A DNA stretch of 64,000 bases, taken from NCBI GenBank assembly GCA_016719885.1, contig JADJYF010000005.1, positions 248,001 through 312,000 of the forward strand, written 5' to 3'. The number at the start of each line of letters is the position of its first letter. Position 1 is the first letter of the stretch. Shown here one piece after another: positions 48,106 to 56,949 of the stretch. A program made the position numbers and the translations under genes. The notes under the pieces are model-generated. The model ran no database searches. It had not been told where the DNA came from and saw only the letters and a list, made by a program, of their open reading frames with translations. Source of the DNA: Pseudomonadota bacterium (GTDB lineage Bacteria > Pseudomonadota > Gammaproteobacteria > Ga0077536).

Positions 48106-50265
48106 TCACCACTCCGACAGGCGTTGCAGTTCGCGTGTCGACCAGCGTTGATTGTTGACCAGGGTGTCGCAGATGGCGCTCAGCAGCGCGATGGCGAGCG
48201 CCGGCTCGTCGCGTTTCAGGCGCGCGAACACCGCCACTGGCAACACCAGCAGGTCGGTCGGCGCGGCGGCCACCGCGTTGGCCGCGCGCGGGCCTTCCTT
48301 GAGCAGCGCCAGTTCGCCAAAGAAACTGCCGGCGCCGTAAATCGCCAGGCGCTTGTGATGATGGGCGGTGGTGCGCAGCAGGATCTCGACCTGGCCGCGC
48401 GTCACGAGGTAGAGCTCGTCACCGGTCTCGCCTTCACTGAACAGCACCGCGCCGCGTTCCAGGTGACGGGCTTCGAGATGGCCGACCAGCGATTCCACCT
48501 CGGCGTCGCTCAAGTAGCGTGCAATGGCGTTGTCGCGCAGCGCCACGGCGTCGTCGATGCGCGTGTGGTCATGGTGCAAGGCGTCGAGCAGCGCGTCTTC
48601 GGCGAACTCCAGCGCCTCGTCGCGGCCGTTGAAGGTCAGCACCGGCGCGTTGGAACGCTGGTCGCTGATCAAACGCAGGGTGTCGGCGAAATCCTCGCCG
48701 ACGCCGGCTTCCTGGTGCAGTTCGCAGAACAGCAGCAGGCCGCCGTGCTCGTGCAGGCGGTTGGCAATCTGCTGCAGCAATTTGACCGCGGTGAGATCGA
48801 TGTGGGTGACCTTGCGCAGGTGCAGGATCACCCAGTTCGGGCCCTTCAGGGCCGGCCCCACTTCATCGATGAGGCGATCGGTGGTGCCGAAGAACAGGTT
48901 GCCGCGCAGTTCGAACAGCACGATGCGTTCGCCGTGCTCGTCGAGCAGCGCGCGCTCGGCCTCGGGGCGCGCCTTGATCGAGCGTGTTTCGCGCGCGGTG
49001 GAACGGCGCGTCACCACCGGCTGCGCAATCTGTTCGCGAATGAACATGAGGATGGCGATGGCGACGCCGACGCCGACCGCCGCCACCAGGTTGTAGAACA
49101 CCGTGATGATCGTCACCAGCACGGCAATCATGGCGTCCTGGCGGGTGCGGCCCTGGCGCGCCCAGGCCAGGATGTCGCGGTCGGCGACGTTGATCGCGAC
49201 CGCGATGATGACGCCGGCCAGCGCGCCGATGGGCAGCACGCTGCCGAGGCTGCCGGCGCACGCGGTCAGGAACAGGAACAGCGCGCCGACCAGGCCGACC
49301 ACCCAGCGCGCACCGCCGGACTTGACGGCGATGACGGTGGCGGCGGTGGTGCCCGAGCCGCCGATGCCGCCGACCAGCGCGCTCGCGATCATGCCCACGC
49401 CCTGGCCCATCAGCGCGCGCCGCGCGTCGTGCCGCAGACCGGTCACGGCGTCGGCGATGACCGCCGCGAGCAGGGTGTTGAGCGCCGACAGCACGGCGAG
49501 GGCCGCCGCGCCCGGCAGCATCACGGCGTAGGGCAGGGCGTCGAGTCCCGCCAAGGGCAGGCCGATGGCATCGCCTTGCAAGCCGACCAGCTTGCCGATC
49601 AGCCAGGCCGGCGGCGGGCTGCCGCCGTGCACGGCGGCCAGCCCATGGAAGGCCAAGGTGCCGAGCACCAGCCCGGCTATCGGCCCCGGCACGCGCGGCG
49701 CGAAGCGCGGCGTCAAGCGCATGACCAGGATAGTGATCAGCGCCGCCGCGGCCGGCAGCCAGCGCCAGCCCATCCACAGTTCGTCGACGCCGGCGCCGGT
49801 CACCGCCTTCCACTGCGACTTGATCATGAGGATGGACGAGCCGGTCATGAAACCGCTGATGACCGGTGACGGGATGTACTTGATGAGCTTGCCGCCGCCC
49901 GACAGGCCGATCACGAACTGCAGGGCGCCGGCCATCACCACCACCATGGCGAGACCCACCAGCAGCTGCGCGCCGCTCAAGCCGGCCGCCGACAGGGCGG
50001 TGAGGGCGCTGGTGAGCAGCACCAGGGCCGGGCCGGTGGGCGCGCTGATCACGCCCGGCGCGCCGCCTATCAAGCCGCTCACCAGGCACAGCGCGGCGGT
50101 GCTGATGAGGCCGGCGTAGGCGCCGGTGGCGGCATCGGCGCCGGCGATGGCGAACAGCGTGACGCCGAAGGCCATGGCCTGCGGCAAGAGGATGGCGGTC
50201 GCGGTCAGGGCGCCCAGCACATCGCCGCTGGTCGGCTTCACGCTCCCCGGAGTGTCCGCGCTCAT
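48106..50265 (-). CDS. SulP-family anion transporter fused to STAS and cNMP-binding domains
   Basis: 719 residues. The transporter core of about 10-14 helices covers 1-420 (LLPQAMAFGVTLFAIAGADA, IISAPTGPALVLL-type motif, YIPSPVISGFMTGSSILM, GGIGGSGTTAATVIAVKSGG). A STAS domain lies at about 445-560 (VILHLRKVTHIDLTAVKLLQ). A C-terminal cyclic-nucleotide-binding domain lies at about 595-710 (ERGAVLFSEGETGDELYLVT, FGELALLKEGPRAANAVA). SulP proteins carry sulfate, bicarbonate or dicarboxylates; the substrate is not readable. The added domain suggests gating by cAMP or a similar ligand, though the domain may be degenerate. Confidence 0.9.
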   Translation of the reverse strand: MSADTPGSVKPTSGDVLGALTATAILLPQAMAFGVTLFAIAGADAATGAYAGLISTAALCLVSGLIGGAPGVISAPTGPALVLLTSALTALSAAGLSGAQLLVGLAMVVVMAGALQFVIGLSGGGKLIKYIPSPVISGFMTGSSILMIKSQWKAVTGAGVDELWMGWRWLPAAAALITILVMRLTPRFAPRVPGPIAGLVLGTLAFHGLAAVHGGSPPPAWLIGKLVGLQGDAIGLPLAGLDALPYAVMLPGAAALAVLSALNTLLAAVIADAVTGLRHDARRALMGQGVGMIASALVGGIGGSGTTAATVIAVKSGGARWVVGLVGALFLFLTACAGSLGSVLPIGALAGVIIAVAINVADRDILAWARQGRTRQDAMIAVLVTIITVFYNLVAAVGVGVAIAILMFIREQIAQPVVTRRSTARETRSIKARPEAERALLDEHGERIVLFELRGNLFFGTTDRLIDEVGPALKGPNWVILHLRKVTHIDLTAVKLLQQIANRLHEHGGLLLFCELHQEAGVGEDFADTLRLISDQRSNAPVLTFNGRDEALEFAEDALLDALHHDHTRIDDAVALRDNAIARYLSDAEVESLVGHLEARHLERGAVLFSEGETGDELYLVTRGQVEILLRTTAHHHKRLAIYGAGSFFGELALLKEGPRAANAVAAAPTDLLVLPVAVFARLKRDEPALAIALLSAICDTLVNNQRWSTRELQRLSEW

Positions 50266-50348
50266 GGCTGCCCTGCGTTGCTCACACCCGCAGTGTAAGC
50301 GCGCACCGACGGCACACGCTGATAAGAATCATGAACGCAGCATAGAGC

Positions 50349-51515
50349 TCAGCGCGCCAGCACCTGCTCGACCAGTCGCACCCAGTAGCTCGCGCCGATC
50401 GGAATGATGTCGTCGTTGAAGTCGAAGGTCGGACTGTGCAGCAGGCAGCCGCCGGTGCCGGGCCCGTTGCCGATGAAGGCATAGCAGCCGGGCTTGGCTT
50501 CGAGCATGTAGCCGAAATCCTCGGAGCCGGTCACCGGTTCGACCTCGGTGTTGACCGCTGCCATGCCGACCACCGCCTGCGCGGCGCGCGCCGCGATCTG
50601 CGTTTCGTTGGCGGAGTTGACGGTCGGCGGGAAGCGATGCTCGTACATCCACTCGAGGCGGCAGCCGTGCGCCGCGCACAGGCCATCGGCGATTTCGCGC
50701 ATGCGCTTCTCGATGCCGGCGCGCACCTCCTGGCTGAAGCAGCGCACCGTGCCGCGCAGCACCACTGTCTCCGGCACCACGTTCCAGGCGTCGCCGGCAT
50801 GGAACTGGGTGACGGTCAGTACCGCGGGGTCGATGGCCTTGACGTTGCGCGACATCACGGTCTGCCAGGCGCCGACCAACTGCGCGCCGACCACGATCGG
50901 GTCGATGGTGAGATGGGGCAGGGCGGCGTGACCACCCTGGCCGTGAATCTTCACTTCGAAGATGTCCATGGCCGCCATCGCCGCGCCGCTGCGCATCGCC
51001 ATCTTGCCGACCTCGAGGCCCGGCCAGTTGTGCAGGCCGTACACCGCTTCCATGGGGAAGTCCTCGAACAGGCCATCGTCCATCATGGCCTTGGCGCCGG
51101 CCTCGCCTTCCTCGGCGGGCTGGAAGATGAAATGCACGATGCCGTCGAAATCGCGATGGGCGGCGAGATGCTCGGCCGCCGCCAGCAGCATGGCGGTGTG
51201 GCCGTCATGGCCGCAGGCGTGCATCACGCCCTGGTGCTGCGAGCGGTGCGCGAATTCGTTCATCTCGGCCAGTGGCAGCGCGTCCATGTCGGCGCGCAGG
51301 CCGATCGAGCGGTCGCTGTTGCCGGCCTTGATGGTGCCGACCACGCCGGTCTTGCCGAGGCCACGCACGATCGGAATACCGAAGGACTCGAGCTTGGCGG
51401 CCACCAGGTCGGCGGTGCGGTGCTCCTGGTAGGCCAGTTCCGGATGGGCATGGATTTCCCGGCGCCAGCTCGCGTGGGTGTCCTTGCGGGCGGTGATTTG
51501 CTCGACCAGTTTCAT
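50349..51515 (-). CDS. M20 family amidohydrolase (hippurate / N-acyl-amino-acid hydrolase)
   Basis: 388 residues, cytoplasmic dimetal amidase. WRREIHAHPELAYQEHRTAD opens the family; MHACGHDGHTAMLLAAAEHL binds metal; FQPAEEGEAGAKAMMDDGLF carries the catalytic Glu; GSEDFGYMLEAKPG supplies the last ligand. The lid domain is between about 185 and 295. It releases amino acids from N-acyl or hippurate-like substrates. A 30-bp gap to the esterase upstream suggests one transcript. Confidence 0.92.
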   Translation of the reverse strand: MKLVEQITARKDTHASWRREIHAHPELAYQEHRTADLVAAKLESFGIPIVRGLGKTGVVGTIKAGNSDRSIGLRADMDALPLAEMNEFAHRSQHQGVMHACGHDGHTAMLLAAAEHLAAHRDFDGIVHFIFQPAEEGEAGAKAMMDDGLFEDFPMEAVYGLHNWPGLEVGKMAMRSGAAMAAMDIFEVKIHGQGGHAALPHLTIDPIVVGAQLVGAWQTVMSRNVKAIDPAVLTVTQFHAGDAWNVVPETVVLRGTVRCFSQEVRAGIEKRMREIADGLCAAHGCRLEWMYEHRFPPTVNSANETQIAARAAQAVVGMAAVNTEVEPVTGSEDFGYMLEAKPGCYAFIGNGPGTGGCLLHSPTFDFNDDIIPIGASYWVRLVEQVLAR

Positions 51516-51545
51516 CGCGTTCTCTCCCCGTGTGACGGCCGGCCT

Positions 51546-52478
51546 TCAGGCCATGTACTGCTTGATGAATGCCGCCTGCGCGGCAATCAGGCGTGCGCCC
51601 TCCGGAATGATCTTCGACATCAGCATGAAGCCATGGAAGACGCCGCCGTAGCGCAGGTATTCGACCACCACGCCGGCGCCCTGCAGTTTGCCGGCATAGG
51701 CTTCACCTTCGTCGCGCAGCGGGTCGAACTCGGCGGTCGACACCAGCGCCGGCGGCAGGCCCTTGAGGTCCTTGGCATACAGCGGCGACAGGCGCGCGTC
51801 GCGCACATCGGCGTGATTGGCGTTGTAGTGCTGCCAGAACCACGCCATTTGCGGGCGACCGAGCAAGGGCGCATCGGCGTTTTCGCCGATCGAGGCCGAG
51901 GCCATGGCGGCATCCACCGCCGGATAGGTCAACACCTGCACGCGCAGCGCCGGGCCGCCGGCATCGCGCGCCATGATGGCAACGGCGGCGGCGAGGTTGC
52001 CGCCCGCGCTGTCGCCGACCACGCCCATGCGGCTGGCGTCGAGGCCCAGCCTGCCGGCCTCGGCCGCCACCCACTTCAAGGCGGCGAAGCAGTCCTCGAG
52101 CGGCACCGGGAACGGATGCTCCGGCGCCTTGCGGTATTCCACCGCCAGCACCGCGCAAGCGCTGCGGTTGGCGAGCGTGCGGCAATAACCATCGTGGGTG
52201 CCGAGATCCATGTACACCCAGCCACCGCCGTGGAAGTGCACCATCACCGGCAAGGGGCCGTCGGCGGCCGGTGCATAGAGGCGTGCCGGAATGGCGCCGC
52301 CCGCGACCGGGATGCTGAGCGCCTCGACCCGCGCGCACCCTTCCTGGTCTTCGGGCTTGGTGGCGAACGCCGCGTTGAAATAGGCGCGGCCTTCCGCCGG
52401 CGCCATTTCGTCGAGGGCTTTCACCCCCGCCTCGCTCAACACCCTGATGACTACCTGGGATTCCGCGCTCAACGGCAT
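51546..52478 (-). CDS. Alpha/beta hydrolase, hormone-sensitive-lipase family esterase
   Basis: 310 residues. The HGGGW oxyanion motif (VHFHGGGWVYMDLG) is near residue 80. The nucleophile Ser is in VVGDSAGGNLAAAVA, the Asp in STAEFDPLRDEGEAYA and the His in GVFHGFMLMS. These are cytoplasmic esterases for short acyl chains. It is the upstream gene of a pair with the M20 hydrolase. Confidence 0.9.
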   Translation of the reverse strand: MPLSAESQVVIRVLSEAGVKALDEMAPAEGRAYFNAAFATKPEDQEGCARVEALSIPVAGGAIPARLYAPAADGPLPVMVHFHGGGWVYMDLGTHDGYCRTLANRSACAVLAVEYRKAPEHPFPVPLEDCFAALKWVAAEAGRLGLDASRMGVVGDSAGGNLAAAVAIMARDAGGPALRVQVLTYPAVDAAMASASIGENADAPLLGRPQMAWFWQHYNANHADVRDARLSPLYAKDLKGLPPALVSTAEFDPLRDEGEAYAGKLQGAGVVVEYLRYGGVFHGFMLMSKIIPEGARLIAAQAAFIKQYMA

Positions 52479-52668
52479 CGCTCACGCTCCGTACTTCTGG
52501 ATTGAATTAAATCGTTGGTATCTATCGATTTTGGCTAGGGTAGGGGCAAAGCACAGGGGAGGCAATGCGGCGCCCGGGCCGCGGCCAGCATCGCGAATCG
52601 TTCTAAAGTAGAGGCCCGCCCGCGACGATACATTGCCTGCTGATATCGCTCGCTTTAAGGGAATAAAA

Positions 52669-53718
52669 ATGACAAAGCCCGTCAGTTTCGAAACCGCTTC
52701 GGAACGTCTGCGTCTCGCTCTACCGCTCATGTCCCGCTACCACATCCCGATCGCGCCGCTCAATTACGCGGTGTGGTACGAGTACGTCGCCGGCGGCAGC
52801 CCGGTGCTGCGCGACGTCATCGATCGCCTGGTCAAGAACGAGCAGACCATCGACGAGAACCTGACCCGTGAACTCTACCAGCGCTATGTCGACCCCACTG
52901 ACCAGAGCCGCGTCGAAGCCGCGCAACGCACGGTGCGCCGCCTGATCGAAGCGATGTCGGTGTCGCTGGACGCGGCCGGCAACGAAGTGAGCCGCTTTGA
53001 CCAGACTCTGAAGGAATGCGCCGCGCAGCTCAGCACCGATATCGAGGCCGACGAACTGCGTGGCCTGGTCGACGGCCTCATCGCCAGCACCCAGCAGATG
53101 AACGCCGGCAACGACGCCCTCAAGCATCATCTCGAGGAAAGCCGCCGCGAAGCGGACGCGCTGCGCGAAGAGCTGGCCAAGGTGCGGGTCGAGGCCCATT
53201 CCGACCCGCTCACGGGGCTCGCCAATCGCAAGGGTTTCGAAGAACGCCTGCGCGCGCTGGAACTCGGCGACGATTACACCGAACACGCCCATTGCCTGCT
53301 GATGGGCGACATCGACAAGTTCAAGGCCATCAACGACACCTACGGCCACCTGTTCGGCGACAAGATCCTCAAGATTGTCGCCAAGGCGTTTTCCAACCTG
53401 ACCAAGGGCAAGGACCTGGCGGCGCGTTTCGGTGGCGAGGAATTCATCATCCTGCTGCCCGAGACGCCATTGCGCGGTGCGCTGGCGGTCGCCGAGTCGA
53501 TTCGCCGCAGCATCGAGAAGGGCCGCGTGTTCAATCCCAAGACCGGCGAGGAAGTGGCGCGCGTGACCATTTCACTGGGCGTCACCGAAATCGTGCACGG
53601 CGAGGCCATCGAAGCCGCCATCGCGCGCGCCGACGAAGCGCTCTACCGCGCCAAGGAAGGCGGCCGCAACCGCGTGGAGTGCCTGATGCCGACGCCACCG
53701 CTGAAGGCGACGGCGTAG
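52669..53718 (+). CDS. GGDEF-domain diguanylate cyclase
   Basis: 349 residues from the ATG at 52669, preceded by TTTAAGGGAATAAAA. The helical N-terminal sensory part (about 1-165, PIAPLNYAVWYEYVAGGSPV, ending in a coiled coil) has no membrane helix. The cyclase domain (about 175-340) has DPLTGLANRKGFEE, LLMGDIDKFKAINDTYGHLF and GGEEF (255-259). The I-site position reads KGKD rather than RxxD, so product inhibition may be weak. It makes c-di-GMP from GTP. No EAL domain. Confidence 0.92.
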   Translation: MTKPVSFETASERLRLALPLMSRYHIPIAPLNYAVWYEYVAGGSPVLRDVIDRLVKNEQTIDENLTRELYQRYVDPTDQSRVEAAQRTVRRLIEAMSVSLDAAGNEVSRFDQTLKECAAQLSTDIEADELRGLVDGLIASTQQMNAGNDALKHHLEESRREADALREELAKVRVEAHSDPLTGLANRKGFEERLRALELGDDYTEHAHCLLMGDIDKFKAINDTYGHLFGDKILKIVAKAFSNLTKGKDLAARFGGEEFIILLPETPLRGALAVAESIRRSIEKGRVFNPKTGEEVARVTISLGVTEIVHGEAIEAAIARADEALYRAKEGGRNRVECLMPTPPLKATA

Positions 53719-53740
53719 CAGGCAGAAAGACCGCACTCGA

Positions 53741-53809
53741 ATGTCAGACTGAAGTCTGACCCACAATCAAGTTCGCCGGTCTTCTGTGGGTCGGACTTCA
53801 GTCCGACAT
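53741..53809. repeat. REP-like inverted pair, type B
   Basis: Two 25-base arms (53741-53765 and 53785-53809) in inverted orientation differ at two positions. Each arm is itself palindromic around GTCAGACTGAAGTCTGAC or GTCGGACTTCAGTCCGAC, and the differences keep the pairing within each arm. Located between convergent genes. Confidence 0.7.
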
Positions 53810-53841
53810 GCATCGGTGCGAAGTAATCGCACCGATGCATG
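53807..53841. repeat. Perfect 15-bp hairpin next to the type B repeat
   Basis: CATGCATCGGTGCGA and TCGCACCGATGCATG form a perfect stem around AGTAA, between the ends of the cyclase and TonB-receptor genes. There is no T run, so it is not a classical terminator, though it could stop or stabilise both transcripts. Confidence 0.7.
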
Positions 53842-53845
53842 CCCA

Positions 53846-55927
53846 TTACCCCGCGAAATCAAATCTCACGCGCAGCGCGCCGAACACGTTCACATCCGGC
53901 GCCGGCTCGAAGTAGCGCTGGTTGCTTTCCTGGATGCGGATGGCCTGGTTGTACTTCTCGTTGAACAGGTTGTTGACGCCGAAGCTCGGCGTCACCAGCG
54001 TGTTGCCGACGCGCACGTCGCGCCCGAATACGAGATTCGACACCGTGTAGTCCGGCACTGCCACGCTGTTGGCGTTGTCGGCGTAGAAGCTGCTCACGTA
54101 GTTGATGTCCCACTTCGCGAACCAGCCGTCGGCGTGACGGTAGGAGAACTCGGCGTAGAAATTGTGCATGGGCACGCCGGGCAATTCGTTTTCTTCCACG
54201 CCCGGGAACTTGGCGAAACGGTCGAAGCTGAAATCCGAATAGGTGTAAGCGGTGCTGAAGGTCAAGCCGCGCATGATCTCGGCGTTCATGCTCGCTTCGA
54301 GGCCGCGGCGTTCGGTGTCGGCGTTGTTGAAAAAGGCGCGGCCGTTCTTGTTCTCGACCGTCGTCACCTCGTCTTCAATCTGCATGTCGAAGTACGCGAG
54401 CTGGTAGTTGACGCGCTCCAGCACCACGCCCTTGAAGCCGATTTCATAGCCGCGCGTATGCTGCGCGGCGACGTTGGCGAAGCCGCCCAGGGCGTTGACG
54501 TCGGCCGGCCGCGCGAACTCGGTGAAGGTCGGCGTTTCGAACGCGGTGGCGTAGTTGACGTAGAAATTGACGGCGCGGTTGAAGCGGTAGAGCGCGCCCA
54601 CCATCGGGTTCAATTCGTCGAAACTCAGCTTGTTCGACTGGTCGCCGTTGGTGGGGGTGATGAAGCGGTCGTCGATGGCGAAATGGGTATGGTCGTAACG
54701 CAGGCCGGCCTGCAGGCTGAGCTGGCTGGTGACCGAAAACTCGTTCTGCAGGTAGACACCGGCGGTGTCGGCGTTTTCATCCTGGTCGAAACCGAGCGCG
54801 CCGCGCACGCCGCCGAGATTGGCGTAGCGCTTGCGGTCATCGGTCATGGTCTCGACGTCGAAACCGATGGTCACGCGGTTGGCGTGGCCGAACAGCGCGG
54901 TCGAGTTGCTGTACTGTCCGCCGCCGCCATAGAAGAAGCGTCGGAACGTCACCGCGCCGCCGTCGACCACCGGCAGGAAGCCATCGAAGTCCCGCCAGTT
55001 GTAGTAGTTGCGCACCGTGAATTCGTGCACGCCCATGTTCTTGTGCCAGGACAGGCCGACCTTTTCCTCCTGCACGGCTTCGCCGGCGTGCAAATCGGTA
55101 TTGCGCTGACGCGAGCCACGGCGGCCGAGCGCGGCCAGGTCGGCGCCGGCCAGGCCACCCGCATCGTTGGCGGTGGGCGCATTGGCGCCGCGCACGATCA
55201 GCTGGCCGACCGAACCGTCGGCAAAGGTGTAGGCAAGCTTGGTGTTGACGATGCCCTGACGAGTCTCGGCATGGTCGCGATAACCGTCGTAGTCGAGATA
55301 GGAACCGTTGACGAAGTAATTGAGCGCGCCGGCCTGGCCGCCGCCTTTCAACATCACGCGGTCCTGGCCGTACTGGCCGAGCACCGTGCCGGCTTCGACG
55401 AAGGGCGTGACCGGTCCGGACTGGGTGCGGATGTTGATCACGCCGCCCGCCGACGCGCCGTACAGCGCCGCCGCCGGGCCGCGCAGCACTTCGACGCGCT
55501 CGACGTTGCTCAAGTCCAGGTCGTCCAGCGAGGTCTGGCCATCGCTGACGGTCGAGGGCAGGCCATCGACATAGACCTTGATGCCGCGGATACCGAAATT
55601 GGCGCGCGCGCCGAAGCCGCGGATGGAGATGCGCAGATCCTGCGCCGAGTTGTAGCGACCGTTGAAAAACATGCCCGGCACGCGCAGCAGCGATTCATCC
55701 AGCCCCAGCATCTGGCGGCGTTGCACGTCGTCGGCGGTAACGGTGCTGACCGAGAACGGCAGGGTCAGCAGGTCGTGTTCGACACGCGTGGCGCTGACGG
55801 TCATTTCGTCGATGGCGTGGGCGGAAGGCGCGGCGCCGAGGCTCGCGATCAAGAGCGGCAACAGGCGTGGAGCGACGCGCGGCGGCGTCGACGGACGAGC
55901 GATGTTCAAAATGTGATCCCCATACAA
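53846..55927 (-). CDS. TonB-dependent outer-membrane receptor
   Basis: 693 residues: signal peptide (to about 38, ASLGAAPSAHA), TonB-box-like IDEMTVSATR, plug domain (LDESLLRVPGMFFNGRYNSA, RGFGARANFGIRGIKVYVDG, VERVEVLRGPAAALYGASAG) and a 22-strand barrel ending in VRFDFAG. Blocks such as NFYVNYATAFETPTFTEFA are typical of siderophore, vitamin or metal receptors, but the ligand cannot be told and no TonB-ExbBD or uptake ABC genes are near. The last residues stray from the usual terminal Phe. Confidence 0.92.
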   Translation of the reverse strand: MYGDHILNIARPSTPPRVAPRLLPLLIASLGAAPSAHAIDEMTVSATRVEHDLLTLPFSVSTVTADDVQRRQMLGLDESLLRVPGMFFNGRYNSAQDLRISIRGFGARANFGIRGIKVYVDGLPSTVSDGQTSLDDLDLSNVERVEVLRGPAAALYGASAGGVINIRTQSGPVTPFVEAGTVLGQYGQDRVMLKGGGQAGALNYFVNGSYLDYDGYRDHAETRQGIVNTKLAYTFADGSVGQLIVRGANAPTANDAGGLAGADLAALGRRGSRQRNTDLHAGEAVQEEKVGLSWHKNMGVHEFTVRNYYNWRDFDGFLPVVDGGAVTFRRFFYGGGGQYSNSTALFGHANRVTIGFDVETMTDDRKRYANLGGVRGALGFDQDENADTAGVYLQNEFSVTSQLSLQAGLRYDHTHFAIDDRFITPTNGDQSNKLSFDELNPMVGALYRFNRAVNFYVNYATAFETPTFTEFARPADVNALGGFANVAAQHTRGYEIGFKGVVLERVNYQLAYFDMQIEDEVTTVENKNGRAFFNNADTERRGLEASMNAEIMRGLTFSTAYTYSDFSFDRFAKFPGVEENELPGVPMHNFYAEFSYRHADGWFAKWDINYVSSFYADNANSVAVPDYTVSNLVFGRDVRVGNTLVTPSFGVNNLFNEKYNQAIRIQESNQRYFEPAPDVNVFGALRVRFDFAG

Positions 55928-56007
55928 AACGGCGAGCCCTCGGCCCGCGCGGAAAAAGATGATTGAAACCTCAGGCGGCGCGCTTGATATGCATCATGTC
56001 GCCCTGC

Positions 56008-56820
56008 TCAGGCGGCAAGGCCGGCGCGCTGCCGCGCTTCCAGCAGCGCGCTGGCGATGGCGCGGAATTCACTCTCGTCGGCGTATCGCGCGGTGTGGTT
56101 GACGCCGGTCACGCCGATGGCGGACAGCGCCACCAGTTGCGCGGCGGCCCGCTCCGGCGAATCGAGCTCGAGTTGCAGCAAGGGCACCACCTCGGGCGGC
56201 GGTTTGCCGGCGTCGGTCATGGCCGCGGTCAGCGTGGCTATCGGCGCGCGCAGCTTGTCGACATCGCCCGTCATCGGCATCCAGCCGTCGCCATGGCGCA
56301 GCACGCGGCGCATGACGTGCTCGCCCTGGCCGCCGACCAGGATCGGCGGGCGCGGCGGGCGTGGACTGAATATGAAGGGCTGGCCATGGACCGTGACCAC
56401 GTCGTGGGCGAAGCACTCATGCAGGAACGCCAGCGTGTCGTCGGTGATGCGGCCGCGATGTTCACGCGCCACGCCGGTGGCGGCGAATTCGGCCGCCATC
56501 CAGCCGGCGCCGACCCCGAGCGTCAGGCGTCCGCCCGACAGTTCCTGGATCGACGCCACCCACTTGGCGGTCGGCAAGGCCGCGCGGTAGGGCAGCACCA
56601 GCACCGATACGCCGAGCCCGACGCGCGTGGTGACGCCGGCGGCGAAGGCCAGCGTGGCCAGCGGATCGACATAACGACCGCCCGAGCCCTCGGCGTCATC
56701 CGGCGGAATGGCGATGTGATCGATGGTCCACAGCTGGTCGAGACCGAGTTCATCGGCGGTACGCGCGCAGGCGGCAATGGTCGCGGCGCTCGATGCCGGC
56801 CCCGAATTGCGCAACAACAT
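56008..56820 (-). CDS. LLM-class (F420/FMN-dependent) oxidoreductase, start region frameshifted
   Basis: 270 residues, luciferase-like TIM barrel: NSGPASSAATIAACARTADE, LDQLWTIDHIAIPP, LGVSVLVLPYRAALPTAKW and LTLGVGAGWMAAEFAATGV are family blocks. The ATG at 56820 has no ribosome site. At 56833 another ATG has AGAGG at good distance, but its frame is off by one base: ATGGAAACTCGGC would read MKLGM if one G were removed. The native start is probably 56833 with a one-base insertion. F420 or FMN as cofactor is not decidable. Confidence 0.87.
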   Translation of the reverse strand: MLLRNSGPASSAATIAACARTADELGLDQLWTIDHIAIPPDDAEGSGGRYVDPLATLAFAAGVTTRVGLGVSVLVLPYRAALPTAKWVASIQELSGGRLTLGVGAGWMAAEFAATGVAREHRGRITDDTLAFLHECFAHDVVTVHGQPFIFSPRPPRPPILVGGQGEHVMRRVLRHGDGWMPMTGDVDKLRAPIATLTAAMTDAGKPPPEVVPLLQLELDSPERAAAQLVALSAIGVTGVNHTARYADESEFRAIASALLEARQRAGLAA

Positions 56821-56848
56821 GCCGAGTTTCCATGATCGATCCTCTGGA

Positions 56849-56931
56849 TGGTGCGGAATTCATTCGCACATTCAAAGCGGCGTCGACGCCGGTCGGCGGA
56901 ATTGTAATGTGCGAATGAATTCGCACCTACA
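56849..56931. repeat. REP-like inverted pair, type A, copy 1
   Basis: The left arm GTGCGGAATTCATTCGCAC (one mismatch) and the right arm GTGCGAATGAATTCGCAC plus CTACA flank 39 bases. Read on the other strand the right arm begins GTAG, the head of classical RAYT-linked REP sequences. It lies between the SDR and LLM genes. Confidence 0.75.
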
Positions 56932-56949
56932 GGAATATCGAGCGGGTTC

